This document shows, one piece after another, positions 43,446 through 51,877 of a stretch of 64,000 nucleotides of DNA. The stretch comes from Scatomonas sp963928055 (GTDB lineage Bacteria > Bacillota > Clostridia > Lachnospirales > Lachnospiraceae): positions 62,001 to 126,000 of the forward strand of contig CAWVDN010000002.1 of NCBI GenBank assembly GCA_963928055.1, in the 5' to 3' direction. The notes below the pieces were generated by a model, which ran no database searches, was not told the origin of the DNA, and was given only the letters and a program-made list of their open reading frames with translations. A program made the translations under genes and the position numbers. The first letter of the stretch is position 1, and every line of letters begins with the position of its first letter.

Positions 43446-43474
43446 ATTCTATCACATTTTTACCCGGACAACAA
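43446..43474 (-). promoter_or_regulatory. Promoter of the polysaccharide operon
   Basis: On the minus strand TTGTTG (43,469-43,474) and TAGAAT (43,446-43,451) are exactly 17 bases apart, with the expected start of transcription about 32 bases before the dehydratase ATG. No other clear promoter is seen further down the operon, so it may serve all genes to 13,056. Confidence 0.55.
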
Positions 43475-43518
43475 CACGCCAATGCCCATTCAGCCCGGTA
43501 AAAATGCCCAAAATTATA

Positions 43519-43547
43519 GGGGGAACTCTGAAATTCCCCCGTTTTTT
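43519..43547. terminator. Hairpin with T-run downstream of the HAD phosphatase gene
   Basis: Seven-base arms (GGGGGAA at 43,519-43,525 and TTCCCCC at 43,534-43,540) flank an eight-base loop. The plus strand follows with GTTTTTT; the minus strand with TATAATTTT. It separates the truA/dinB operon from the polysaccharide operon, both on the minus strand. Confidence 0.65.
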
Positions 43548-43577
43548 CATATTTTTCCGTGTTGGATCCCTCACCCT

Positions 43578-44219
43578 TTACAGCAGCTCCCGGAAGGAGT
43601 GGATGTACACGTCCGCCTCCCTGCGGATCCGTTCATAATTTTCCTCATTCTGCTTCTCGTAGACCCCCACGGCCAGGAAGCCTCCTGCCTTGGCCCCCCG
43701 GATGCCCTCCAGGATGTCCTCGTACACAGCGCAGTCCCCGGCGGCGAGGCCCAGATCTTCGGCGGCTTTCTCGTAAATGTCCGGAAAACCCTTGCCCCGC
43801 CTGACTTCCGCGGCGGTGACCACAGAGGTCATCATGGGCAGCAGCCCCGTCCGCTCCAGGGCCGGCATCACCAGGTACCGGTCCGAGGAGGTGGCGATGG
43901 CCAGCTTTTTCCCCTGACGGTACATTTTTTCTACGTACTCGTAGGCCCAGGGCTTCAGGGGGATCCGGCGGCTGTACTCCTCATGGGCCATCTCCAGCCA
44001 CTCCTCCATGAGCATTTCCGGGGTGTCCGGCAGATGGAACCTTTCGATGGTGTAATCCGCCGCCTGCCGGGCCCCCATGGGGGTCACGATCCGCTGATAA
44101 TCCTCCGGCAGGTCAAGGCCCCTTTTGGCCAGAAAGTCCACGTCGATCTGGCTCCACACTCCCATGGAATCCAGCAGGGTTCCGTCCAGGTCAAAGATCA
44201 TTCCTTTTACGTCTTTCAT
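43578..44219 (-). CDS. HAD-family sugar phosphatase-like protein
   Basis: The ATG at 44,219 overlaps the truA stop (ATGA) and gives 213 residues. Motifs are FDLDGTLLDSMGVW (catalytic Asp pair), IATSSDRYLVMPAL (motif II) and YEDILEGIRGAKAGGFLAVGV (motif IV region). The alpha-helical cap between motifs I and II places it in the beta-phosphoglucomutase-like subgroup. The substrate is not known. It is the last gene in the dinB-truA operon. Confidence 0.85.
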   Translation of the reverse strand: MKDVKGMIFDLDGTLLDSMGVWSQIDVDFLAKRGLDLPEDYQRIVTPMGARQAADYTIERFHLPDTPEMLMEEWLEMAHEEYSRRIPLKPWAYEYVEKMYRQGKKLAIATSSDRYLVMPALERTGLLPMMTSVVTAAEVRRGKGFPDIYEKAAEDLGLAAGDCAVYEDILEGIRGAKAGGFLAVGVYEKQNEENYERIRREADVYIHSFRELL

Positions 44220-44971
44220 CGCTCCTCCTCGCTGTACCATACCTTTTCCAGAAACAGTCCCTGAGGAGGGGCGGTAAAGCCTGCCGCTTCCCGGTCCCGG
44301 GCCTCCAGGATCCCCGGGATCTCCCACGGCTTCCGCTTTCCCGTCCCCACCTCCAGCAGGGTTCCCGTCAGGATCCGCACCATGTGATACAGAAACCCGT
44401 CTCCCTCGAAGATCAGATCCCCCCGGCCCTGCCGGAGATCTACCTGCTGTTCTATGCGGAAGAGGGTCCGCACCGTAGATTTTTTCATCCGCCGGTTGCC
44501 GCAGAAGGAGCGGAAATCGTGGGTTCCCTCCAGGTACCGCGCCGCCTGCTCCATGGCTTCAAAATCCAGAGGTTTTTCCTCCCGGTACAGGTATTTCCGC
44601 TCAAACACCGGTTTCCGACTGCCGAAGGCCAGCTGGTAGCGGTACCTTTTTCCCAGGGCGTTCAGCCGGGCGTGAAACCGCTCCGGCGCGCGCTCTAGAG
44701 ACAGCACCGCCAGATCCTCCGGCAGATACCGGTTCAGCTCCTCCAGAAGCTCCCGGCAGTCCCGTTCGGAAGCCAGATGAAAGCTGGCCGCCTGGCCCCG
44801 GGCGTGGACCCCCGCGTCCGTGCGGCCGGCTCCCTGGAGTTCCACGGTCTCCCCCGTCAGCCGGCCAAGGGCCGCCTCCAGCTTTCCCTGGATGGTCCGC
44901 TCGGTATTTCCCTGCTTCTGCCATCCGTCGTACCTGGCCCCATCGTAGGCCAGGATCATTTTATAATTCAT
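44216..44971 (-). CDS. truA: tRNA pseudouridine synthase A
   Basis: The ATG at 44,971 overlaps the dinB stop as ATGA and gives 251 residues. AYDGARYDGWQKQ near the start, GRTDAGVHARGQAASF with the catalytic Asp, and RYRYQLAF and FLYHMVRILTGTLLEVG are all TruA signatures. It modifies uridines 38-40 of the anticodon arm. Although the region reads as one open frame with dinB, this is due to the frameshift in dinB and not a true fusion. Confidence 0.95.
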   Translation of the reverse strand: MNYKMILAYDGARYDGWQKQGNTERTIQGKLEAALGRLTGETVELQGAGRTDAGVHARGQAASFHLASERDCRELLEELNRYLPEDLAVLSLERAPERFHARLNALGKRYRYQLAFGSRKPVFERKYLYREEKPLDFEAMEQAARYLEGTHDFRSFCGNRRMKKSTVRTLFRIEQQVDLRQGRGDLIFEGDGFLYHMVRILTGTLLEVGTGKRKPWEIPGILEARDREAAGFTAPPQGLFLEKVWYSEEER

Positions 44972-46237
44972 GGCTGTTTTCCCTTTCTCCCTTCTTCTTT
45001 GCCTTCCAGCTTCTGTTCCATCTTGGCCTTTGCCATGCCCCCGGGACGTCCGGGATTTTTCAGCAGGCTGGCCCGGACCACCGCCCCGTCCCCGAACCGG
45101 GATTTCAGGCTGTCCATGGCCCGGTCCAGCTTTTTCTGTTTTTTCTGTTTTTTCGTTGGTGAACAGGGTCAGCTGCTCGTACTCCTCCACGGCCGCCTTT
45201 CCCCCGGAAACGCCGATGAGCCGCAAAGGCGTGCCGTTCCACATTTCCCGGATCAGCGCGCAGGCGGCCTCATAGATCTCCGCCGTCACATCGGTGCTGC
45301 GGCCCAGGCTTTTCTGATGGGAACGCTTTTTGAAATTGCAGTCCGTCACCTGCACGGATACGGTGCTGATCTTCATGGAGTCCAGCCGCAGCCGGGTGCC
45401 CACGTTCTCGCAGAGGCCCAGCAGCAGCTGGCAGGCCTCCTCCGGGCTCTCCACATCCGCCGGGGTGGTGATGCTGTTGCCGTAGCTTTTTTCCTTGATC
45501 TCCCGCTGGATCAACGGGGAGGTTTCCATGCCGTTGGCGTAGTCCCAGATCACGCCCCCCTGCACCCCCATCTCGGAAAGCAGAAGGTTCCGGTCCAGGG
45601 CCGCCAGATCCCCGATGGTCCGCACCCCGTGGCGCTCCAGTTTTTTCCGGGCGCTGCGGCCCACGGAAAACAGATCCCCCACCGGCAGCGGCCACATTTT
45701 TTCCCGGATCTCCCGGGGATACAGGGTATGGACCTTGTCCGGCTTTTCAAAGTCCGAGGCCATCTTGGCCAGAAGATAATTGGAGGAGATCCCCACGTTC
45801 ACCGTAAAGCCCAGGGAATCCCGGATCTCATCCTTCAGCCGGCGGGCCGCCTGCTCCGGCGGGCCCAGAAGGGTTTCCATACCGGTCATATCCAGGAAAG
45901 CCTCGTCGATGGAATACTGGTACACGTCCGGGGTGTAAGCTTCAAAGATCCGGAACATGGCCCGGCTCATTTTCACGTAGGTGGAAAAATCCGGCCGGAG
46001 AATGGTGAGCACCGGGCATTTCCGCCGGGCCTCAAAAAGGGATTCCCCGGTGCGGATGCCGTACTTTTTGGCCGGCAGGCTTTTGGCCAGCACGACCCCG
46101 TGGCGCTTGCTCTCGTCCCCGCCCACCACGCAGGGGATGGTGCGGTAATCCGTCTCCTCCCCCTCCGCCAGAGCCTTCAGGGAGGACCAGCTTAAATAGG
46201 CGCTGTTTACGTCTACGTGGAAGATTACTTTGTTCAT
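44968..46237 (-). CDS. dinB: Y-family DNA polymerase IV (DinB), C-terminal frameshift
   Basis: The protein starts FHVDVNSAYLSWSSLKAL with the catalytic Asp of the palm, followed by YSIDEAFLDMT (second catalytic Asp-Glu), the SGISSNYLLAKMASDFEKP segment and helix-hairpin-helix and little-finger domains. After the FTNEK segment the frame is shifted; the natural end (DSLKSRFGDGAVVRASLLKN through GKQP) lies in the next frame and stops at 44,968-44,970, overlapping the truA start. One extra T in the runs at 45,139-45,153 accounts for it. Restored length is about 422 residues. The polymerase core is intact. It performs translesion synthesis. Confidence 0.9.
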
Positions 46238-46296
46238 GGCCGGACCCCCTTTCCGAAATGCAGGACCCCTCCGGGGAGTCCTGTCTCATCCGGTAA

Positions 46297-46326
46297 AGTA
46301 TAGCACAGAAACTGCCTGCTTGCCAA
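46297..46326 (-). promoter_or_regulatory. Promoter for dinB-truA-HAD
   Basis: On the minus strand TTGGCA (46,321-46,326) and TATACT (46,297-46,302) are 18 bases apart, 60 bases upstream of dinB. The leader contains an imperfect palindrome at 46,260-46,282 (CAGGACCCCT and its partner). No LexA box of the Firmicutes type was seen. Confidence 0.55.
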
Positions 46327-46370
46327 TGGCGGCCTTCTCTGCTAAAATACTGCCATTGGAGGTTTTGGAT

Positions 46371-47507
46371 ATGAATAAAAAAGAAGTTCTGGAAATACGG
46401 AAACTTTTGAATAAGGACCGCTGCCGCATCGAGCGGATCTGCGGCTGCTACGTGGACGGCCACAAGGAAAAAAAGCTGGAGATGAAGGAAGCGTTCCTTT
46501 CTCTGCCCGAGGAGGAAATGTTTAAATATATTGACATCTTCAAGCGCACCCTCTCCGGCACCATCGGCAAAAATCTGCTGAACCTGGAGTTCCCCCTGAA
46601 GGCAGAGCTGGGGGAAGGCCGGCAGAAACTGCTGCTCGCTCTCCGGGACAGCGCTCTTCAGGATCAGGAGCTGCTGGACGGATTTTACGATCAGATCATC
46701 AGCACCTATCTGTTCCCGGAAAATTATCTGATCCTGCTGGTCTACGGGGTCTACGATATCCCCTCCCGGACCTCCGACGGCCTGGAGATGGACGACGCTT
46801 CGGATTACATGTACCAGTTCGTGCTCTGCAGCATCTGCCCCGTGGCTCTTTCCAAGCCGGGGCTCTGCTATGACGCCGACAGCAACGCTTTTATCGACAA
46901 GATCCAGGACTGGATGGTCCAGCGGCCGGATCTGGGCTTTCTGTACCCGGCTTTCAATGACCGGAACACGGATCTCCACAGCATGCTCTACTACTCCCGG
47001 AACCCGGAGGAGCTCCACGCCGAGATCCCGGAAGATCTGCTGGGCTGCTCCCTGCCCATCCCCGCCAAGAGCCAGAAGGAAACCTTCAGCAGCCTGGTGG
47101 AGGAAACCTTCGGGGAGGACTGCGGTTTTGAGGTAGCCAAGACCATCCACGAGAACCTGAACCGCCTGCTGGAAGAAAAAAAAGACGATCCGGAACCTGC
47201 TGCCCTGGGCAAGGCCGAGGTGGAACGCCTTCTTTCCGACTGCGGGGCCAGCCCGGAGCAGCTGGAGCGCTTTGAGGAGGAGTTTGACCGGGAAGCCGGG
47301 GAACGGGCCAGCCTCATGGCCGCCAATGTGGCCAGCGCCCGCAGCTTCCAGGTGAAAACTCCGGATATCACGGTGCAGGTCAGCCCGGACCGCGCGGACC
47401 TGCTGGAGACCCGGAACCTGGACGGCCAGGAATGCCTGGTGATCCGTCTGGACGGGGAGGTGGAGGTCAACGGGATCCGGATCCGCCCAGAGCGTACATA
47501 TGATTGA
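46371..47507 (+). CDS. DUF4317 protein
   Basis: The ATG at 46,371 after TTGGAGG gives 378 residues. MNKKEVLEIRKLLNKDRCRIERICGCYVDG is the family start seen in many Clostridia. The protein is soluble, acidic and has no known catalytic motif; Cys-containing CGCYVDG and a conserved central region (LLVYGVYDIPSRT) can be seen. Function is unknown. It runs opposite to its neighbours, and its last 41 bases overlap the 3' end of thiD in a convergent arrangement. Confidence 0.85.
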   Translation: MNKKEVLEIRKLLNKDRCRIERICGCYVDGHKEKKLEMKEAFLSLPEEEMFKYIDIFKRTLSGTIGKNLLNLEFPLKAELGEGRQKLLLALRDSALQDQELLDGFYDQIISTYLFPENYLILLVYGVYDIPSRTSDGLEMDDASDYMYQFVLCSICPVALSKPGLCYDADSNAFIDKIQDWMVQRPDLGFLYPAFNDRNTDLHSMLYYSRNPEELHAEIPEDLLGCSLPIPAKSQKETFSSLVEETFGEDCGFEVAKTIHENLNRLLEEKKDDPEPAALGKAEVERLLSDCGASPEQLERFEEEFDREAGERASLMAANVASARSFQVKTPDITVQVSPDRADLLETRNLDGQECLVIRLDGEVEVNGIRIRPERTYD

Positions 47508-48264
47508 GAGGGCCGCTGCCCGCTCCCAGATCCAGGCCGGCGCCGATGGCTCCGGCCACATAGGCTTTGGCCCGCTCTACGCTGTCCCGCAGGCTTCTTC
47601 CTGCCGCCAGGCTGCAGGCCAGGGCCGAGGACAGGGTGCAGCCGGTGCCGTGGGTATTGGGATTCTGCAGCTTTTCTCCCACGAACCAGCGGCCGCCGCC
47701 CCGGATCCACAGGAAATCGTCCGCTTTGTCTTTTAAGTGCCCGCCTTTCAGCAGCACCGCGCTGCCTGTCTGTTTTCCGATCCATTCCGCCGCTCTGGCC
47801 ATATCCCCGGAATTTTCGATCTTCATGCCGCTCAGGGCTTCCCCCTCGGGAAGGTTGGGGGTGATCAGCTCCGCCAGCGGCAGGAGGGTTTTCAGCAGCG
47901 TCTCCGCGGCTCCGTTTTTCATCAGGGCGCTGCCGCTGGTGGCCACCATCACCGGGTCCACCACAATGTGCTCCGCCTGGTAAAACCGCAGCCGCTCCGC
48001 CACGGTCTCCATGACTTCCGGCCCGGAGAGCATGCCGATCTTCACCGCGTCGGGGCGGATGTCCTGGAACACCGCGTCCAGCTGCTTTGCCACAAACTCC
48101 GCCGGGACCTCCTGGATCCCGGAGACCCCGGTGGTATTCTGGGCCGTCAGGGCGGTGATGACTGTCATGGCGTACATGCCGTGGACGGTAATGGTCTTGA
48201 TGTCCGCCTGGATCCCGGCGCCGCCGCTGGAATCCGAGCCGGCGATGGTCAGTACTTTTTTCAT
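47467..48264 (-). CDS. thiD: Hydroxymethylpyrimidine/phosphomethylpyrimidine kinase (ThiD)
   Basis: The 265-residue protein has the ribokinase fold: LTIAGSDSSGGAGIQADIKT near the start, VVDPVMVATSG in the middle, and NTHGTGCTLSSALA with the catalytic Asp region replaced by the family's GTGC oxyanion motif. It makes HMP pyrophosphate. It overlaps thiE by four bases. The family's pdxK-like relatives differ in the N-terminal motif, so ThiD is well supported. Confidence 0.93.
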   Translation of the reverse strand: MKKVLTIAGSDSSGGAGIQADIKTITVHGMYAMTVITALTAQNTTGVSGIQEVPAEFVAKQLDAVFQDIRPDAVKIGMLSGPEVMETVAERLRFYQAEHIVVDPVMVATSGSALMKNGAAETLLKTLLPLAELITPNLPEGEALSGMKIENSGDMARAAEWIGKQTGSAVLLKGGHLKDKADDFLWIRGGGRWFVGEKLQNPNTHGTGCTLSSALACSLAAGRSLRDSVERAKAYVAGAIGAGLDLGAGSGPLNHMYALGGSGSR

Positions 48265-48920
48265 TTTCCTTCTCCCGCCTTTCCCCCGAATGTTTCTTCC
48301 GCCAGTTTCCGAAGCTCCGCAGCCGCTCCGCGGACGTCCTCCGCCGCGAAAATGGCGGAGACTACCGCCACTCCGTCGATGCCGGTCCCCTTCAGCTGCG
48401 GGAGATTCTCCCGGCTGATGCCGCCGATGGCCACGACGGGGATGGATACTGCCCGGCAGATGGCTTGCAGCGTCTCCCGGCTGATGTTTTTCGCGTCCAG
48501 CTTGGTGGAGGTGGAGAACACCGCCCCCACGCCCAGATAATCCGCCCCGTTCCTCTCTGCCTCCAGGGCTTCCTCCAGAGTCCTGGCGGAAACGCCGATG
48601 ATCTTCTCCGGTCCCAGCTGCTCTCTGGCGTCCCGAAGGGCCATGTCGCTCTGGCCGATATGGACTCCGTCGGCGTCTGTCTCCAGGGCCAGCTCCACGT
48701 CGTCGTCAATGACGAAGGGCACCCGGTATTTCCGGCAGAGGTCCCGGATCCCCACCGCCTCCTGGCGGAAGGTCTGCCGGTCCAGCTGCTTCTCCCGCAG
48801 CTGCACAAAGGTGGCGCCGCCCCGGAGGGCTTCCTCCACCTGCTGTTCCAGAGTGGAACCCCTCAGCCAGCTCCGGTCTGTTACCGCATAAAGCCGCAGG
48901 CTTTTTCTACCGCACTTCAT
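48261..48920 (-). CDS. thiE: Thiamine phosphate synthase (ThiE)
   Basis: The ATG at 48,920 with AAAGGAG gives 219 residues. The TIM-barrel enzyme has YAVTDRSWL, FVQLREKQLDRQTF, FVIDDDVELALETDADGVHIGQSD, YLGVGAVFSTSTK and VAIGGISREN, all ThiE features. It joins HMP pyrophosphate with thiazole phosphate. It lies between thiC (45-base gap) and thiD (overlap). No thiG/thiF/thiS genes are in this window, so the thiazole must come from elsewhere. Confidence 0.94.
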   Translation of the reverse strand: MKCGRKSLRLYAVTDRSWLRGSTLEQQVEEALRGGATFVQLREKQLDRQTFRQEAVGIRDLCRKYRVPFVIDDDVELALETDADGVHIGQSDMALRDAREQLGPEKIIGVSARTLEEALEAERNGADYLGVGAVFSTSTKLDAKNISRETLQAICRAVSIPVVAIGGISRENLPQLKGTGIDGVAVVSAIFAAEDVRGAAAELRKLAEETFGGKAGEGK

Positions 48921-48965
48921 ACCCGGCTCCTTTCTCAAAATCTTCTCTCATGGGATCCCTCTCTT

Positions 48966-50267
48966 TTACAGGATATCGATGTATTCTCCCGCCAGGGCTT
49001 TGTTCATGCTGCGGACCGCGCAGAACTTTCCGCACATGGAACAGGTGTCGTCGTGTTCCGGACTCCGGTCCGCCCGGATGGCTTTGGCTGTTTCCGGATC
49101 CAGGGCGCAGGCCCACTGGCCCTCCCAGTCCAGCGCTCTTCTGGCGTCCGCCATGCGGTCGTCGATGTCCCGGGCATGGGGAATGCCCTTGGCGATGTCC
49201 GCCGCGTGGGCGGCGATCTTGCTGGCCATGATGCCCTGCTTTACATCCTCCACATTGGGCAGCGCCAGATGCTCCGCCGGAGTCACGTAGCACAGGAAGG
49301 CCGCGCCGGAGGCAGCGGCGATGGCTCCGCCGATGGCGGAGGTAATGTGATCGTAGCCCGGAGCAATGTCCGTGACAATGGGTCCCAGCACATAGAAGGG
49401 AGCGCCCATGCACAGAGTCTGCTGCAGCTTCATGTTGGCGGCGATCTGGTCCATGGGCATGTGCCCGGGCCCTTCCACCATTACCTGGACGTCTCTGGCC
49501 CAGGCCCGTTTGGTGAGTTCGCCCAGTCGCACCAGCTCCTCGATCTGGCACACGTCGCTGCCGTCCGCCAGACAGCCGGGACGGCAGGCGTCTCCCAGAG
49601 AAATGGTCACATCGTGTTCCCGACAGATCTCCAGGATCTCGTCGTAGTATTCATAGAAGGGATTTTCATTTCCTGTCATGCTCATCCAGGCAAACACCAG
49701 GGAGCCTCCCCGGGAGACAATGTTCATTTTTCTCTTATGCTTCCGGATCTGCTCGATGGTCTTCCGGGTGATGCCGCAGTGCAGGGTCACGAAATCCACG
49801 CCGTCCTCGGCGTGCAGCCGGATCACGTCGATGAAATCCTTGGCGGAGAGCTCCGCCAGGTCCCGCTGGTAATGGATCACGGAATCGTACACCGGCACGG
49901 TGCCGATCATGGCCGGGCACTCCGCCGTCAGTTTCCGCCGGAAGGGCTGGGTATCCCCGTGGGAGGACAGGTCCATAATGGCCTCGGCTCCCATGTTCAC
50001 CGCCTCCATGACCTTTTTCATCTCAATGTCGTAGTCCTTGCAGTCCCGGGATACCCCCAGGTTTACGTTGATCTTGGTCCGCAGCATGGAACCCACGCCG
50101 TTGGGATCCAGACAGGTGTGCTTTTTGTTGGCGCAGATGGCTACTTTGCCCTCCGCCACCCAGGCCCGGATCTCCTCCGGAGTCCGGTACTCTTTTTTGG
50201 CCACTGCCTCCATCTGAGGAGTAATGATCCCCTGTCTCGCCGCGTCCATCTGTGTGGTATAGCTCAT
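48966..50267 (-). CDS. thiC: Phosphomethylpyrimidine synthase (ThiC)
   Basis: The ATG at 50,267 with AAAAGGAG gives 433 residues. Landmarks are NLGVSRDCKDYDIE, MDLSSHGDTQPFR, VEGPGHMPMDQ, YVLGPIVTDIAPGYDHITSAIGGA and the C-terminal Cys cluster CSMCGKFCAVR for the [4Fe-4S] cluster. It converts AIR to HMP phosphate through radical SAM chemistry. A TPP riboswitch with a terminator lies upstream. Confidence 0.96.
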   Translation of the reverse strand: MSYTTQMDAARQGIITPQMEAVAKKEYRTPEEIRAWVAEGKVAICANKKHTCLDPNGVGSMLRTKINVNLGVSRDCKDYDIEMKKVMEAVNMGAEAIMDLSSHGDTQPFRRKLTAECPAMIGTVPVYDSVIHYQRDLAELSAKDFIDVIRLHAEDGVDFVTLHCGITRKTIEQIRKHKRKMNIVSRGGSLVFAWMSMTGNENPFYEYYDEILEICREHDVTISLGDACRPGCLADGSDVCQIEELVRLGELTKRAWARDVQVMVEGPGHMPMDQIAANMKLQQTLCMGAPFYVLGPIVTDIAPGYDHITSAIGGAIAAASGAAFLCYVTPAEHLALPNVEDVKQGIMASKIAAHAADIAKGIPHARDIDDRMADARRALDWEGQWACALDPETAKAIRADRSPEHDDTCSMCGKFCAVRSMNKALAGEYIDIL

Positions 50268-50329
50268 ATCGTTTCTCCTTTTCCAGTTCTTATGCTTTGT
50301 TCCGGAAATACCGCCGGCTTTCCCCGCGG

Positions 50330-50371
50330 AAAAAGCCGCTCCTGTCTGAACTGTCAAACAAGAACGGCTTT
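50330..50371 (-). terminator. Expression-platform terminator of the TPP riboswitch
   Basis: On the minus strand the stem AAAGCCG-TTC-TTGT and its partner ACA-GGA-GCGGCTTT is followed by a T-run before the thiC ribosome binding site. It probably ends transcription when TPP is bound. Confidence 0.8.
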
Positions 50372-50387
50372 CGGTTTTTAAAGCCTT

Positions 50388-50472
50388 TTCCCTACGTTGG
50401 CATTATCCAAATCAGGTATAAGGGTCGAAGTTGATGACTTCCTCTCAGCCTGCACACAAGCTCCCCTGCGGT
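50388..50472 (-). promoter_or_regulatory. TPP riboswitch (THI element)
   Basis: The minus strand shows GGGGAGC at the 5' side, GCTGAGAGGAAG, then GACCCTTATACCTGATTTGG followed by ATAATGCCAACGTAGGGAA. This is the full conserved THI-element set. It lies upstream of thiC and is linked to the terminator at 50,330-50,371. Confidence 0.95.
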
Positions 50473-50490
50473 ATATTTCGATGTATCCGT

Positions 50491-50519
50491 ATTGTACCAC
50501 GGTCCGGCGTTTTTCACAA
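50491..50519 (-). promoter_or_regulatory. Promoter for the thiC operon
   Basis: TTGTGA (50,514-50,519) and TACAAT (50,491-50,496) on the minus strand are separated by 17 bases and lie just upstream of the riboswitch. Confidence 0.65.
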
Positions 50520-50566
50520 GGCCGGATCCGTGTATTTCTCTTTTTTCCGCGGATCCCCCGGCCGTT

Positions 50567-51121
50567 TTACGCCTGGTGTTCCTTGATCAGGAACAGCGCC
50601 GTGTAGGTGACGGTGTTGGGCCCGTAATAATATTTCAGATCATTGTCCTGGCACACCTGGCTTACCAGCAGTCCGTATCCTTCCATGGCGGACAGGGCTT
50701 TGTCCGGGAACCGACAGGGCGCGTCGGGATAGGTGCACTCCTTGCAGAGATCGCAGCCGGCGCTGCACAGAGGAAGAATGTCCTGGTACACTTCGTGAAG
50801 CTCCTTCAGGAATTCCTTGCAGTGTTTTGTATGATCCTCCTGTCCCTGCTGCATGGCCTCGAAATCCAGGCTGTCCTCCAGCTCCGCGGTGGTCTGCACC
50901 AGAATCCCCCAGTCATACTGTTTCATTCTCTCGGCACATTCGGCAATGGTTCCGCATCCGGGAGGACAGGTCCAGGTTTTGTTGTAGGCGTGGCACTTGT
51001 CCACCGCGCACATGTCCCGCACCTCATCCATAGGCTTCAGTGTCTCGATCCTGGCCAGCCCCGCATGGGAAAATCCCAGCTTTACAGCATCCTCTGTCAG
51101 TGTCGCTTTCTCAAATGACAT
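50567..51121 (-). CDS. DUF2284 metal-binding protein
   Basis: This 184-residue protein is a Cys-rich member of DUF2284. It shows CPPGCGTIAECAERM near residue 52 and CSAGCDLCKECTYPDAPCRFPDK near residues 118-140; the second is ferredoxin-like and likely binds iron-sulfur or zinc. Function is unknown in the family. It is the last gene of a four-gene operon and follows the arginase-like gene with a 4-base gap. Confidence 0.85.
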   Translation of the reverse strand: MSFEKATLTEDAVKLGFSHAGLARIETLKPMDEVRDMCAVDKCHAYNKTWTCPPGCGTIAECAERMKQYDWGILVQTTAELEDSLDFEAMQQGQEDHTKHCKEFLKELHEVYQDILPLCSAGCDLCKECTYPDAPCRFPDKALSAMEGYGLLVSQVCQDNDLKYYYGPNTVTYTALFLIKEHQA

Positions 51122-51125
51122 TTTT

Positions 51126-51866
51126 TTACCTCCTCAACTTTGGTATCTCCTTTATACACTCCATCAGCCTTCCATCTGTCCGGCTGTTGATGGCTTCTCC
51201 TCCGGCGGTGGCCGGAACTTCTCCTCCGCAGATATCCACCCCCAGGATCTCCGCGCGGCTGCCCAGAAAGCGGATGCATCCGCAGAGCTCTTCCAGGCGC
51301 ATCTCCCCCTGATCCCAGTTGGTCCGGGCGTCTTCCCGGCGCAGCACATCTTTATCAATGGAAAGATACACCGGCCTAGGCAAGTCCTCCGCGGTCAGCG
51401 CGGAAATTTCTCCTTCCTTTTTTATCTGCTCCGCCGTGATCCAGCGAAGCCGCCCTCTCTCCTCTTCCCGGATCTCCGCCTGGGCTCCCTCCGGCGGTCC
51501 CAGCAGGAAAACCCTGCGCAGAAAAAGGTTCTGTTCCAGCGCCTCCTTCAGCCAGCTGCCGCAGGACAGCAGAGGCAGCAGGGCCGGAGGCTGCATATCT
51601 GTATGGTGGTCAAAAACCATCAGATCAAAAGGCTCCCGGATCTGCTCCAGAAAGAATTTCGTCAGGTAATGATAATTTCCCGAGTCCAGAAAATGGACGC
51701 CCGAAAAACCTTCCCGGGAGATCCGCTCCCTCAGAAAGGCTTCCGCCTCCCGGGAACAGTAGCCGTCGGTCCCCGGCAGATCCCGCAGCCGAAGGCTCTC
51801 TGCTCCCGGCTCATGCCGGAAGGGCACCGTATCTGTAAAATCAAAGACCAGTATTTTTATCTCCAT
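51126..51866 (-). CDS. Arginase-family (ureohydrolase-like) protein
   Basis: The 246-residue protein has FDHHTDMQ near residue 84 (metal-binding His and Asp), and SIDKDVL (second metal-binding Asp pair) near residue 168, which match the arginase/agmatinase/formimidoylglutamase superfamily. It is shorter than classical arginases (about 300 residues) and lacks the GGDHS motif near the N-terminus, so the substrate is uncertain. Its co-operon genes (DUF2284, HAD, Cys-rich protein) do not show a clear arginine pathway. Confidence 0.75.
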   Translation of the reverse strand: MEIKILVFDFTDTVPFRHEPGAESLRLRDLPGTDGYCSREAEAFLRERISREGFSGVHFLDSGNYHYLTKFFLEQIREPFDLMVFDHHTDMQPPALLPLLSCGSWLKEALEQNLFLRRVFLLGPPEGAQAEIREEERGRLRWITAEQIKKEGEISALTAEDLPRPVYLSIDKDVLRREDARTNWDQGEMRLEELCGCIRFLGSRAEILGVDICGGEVPATAGGEAINSRTDGRLMECIKEIPKLRR

Positions 51867-51877
51867 GGCGCCCTTTC

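Noticed and set aside
44216..46237. A DinB-TruA fusion protein
   Set aside because: The linker is the shifted C-terminus of DinB. The normal DinB end with an ATGA overlap to truA lies in the next frame.
46260..46326. LexA/SOS box in front of dinB
   Set aside because: No CGAAC-N4-GTTCG type sequence is seen; only a sigma-A-like promoter and an unrelated palindrome are found.
46032..47561. A 509-codon minus-strand frame opposite DUF4317 running into dinB
   Set aside because: It covers the DUF4317 gene in antisense and ends within dinB, so it cannot be real alongside two well-supported genes.
48465..50381. A 638-codon plus-strand open frame opposite thiE and thiC
   Set aside because: It spans two conserved genes and their gap on the other strand and has no recognisable domain. 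It is an antisense artefact.
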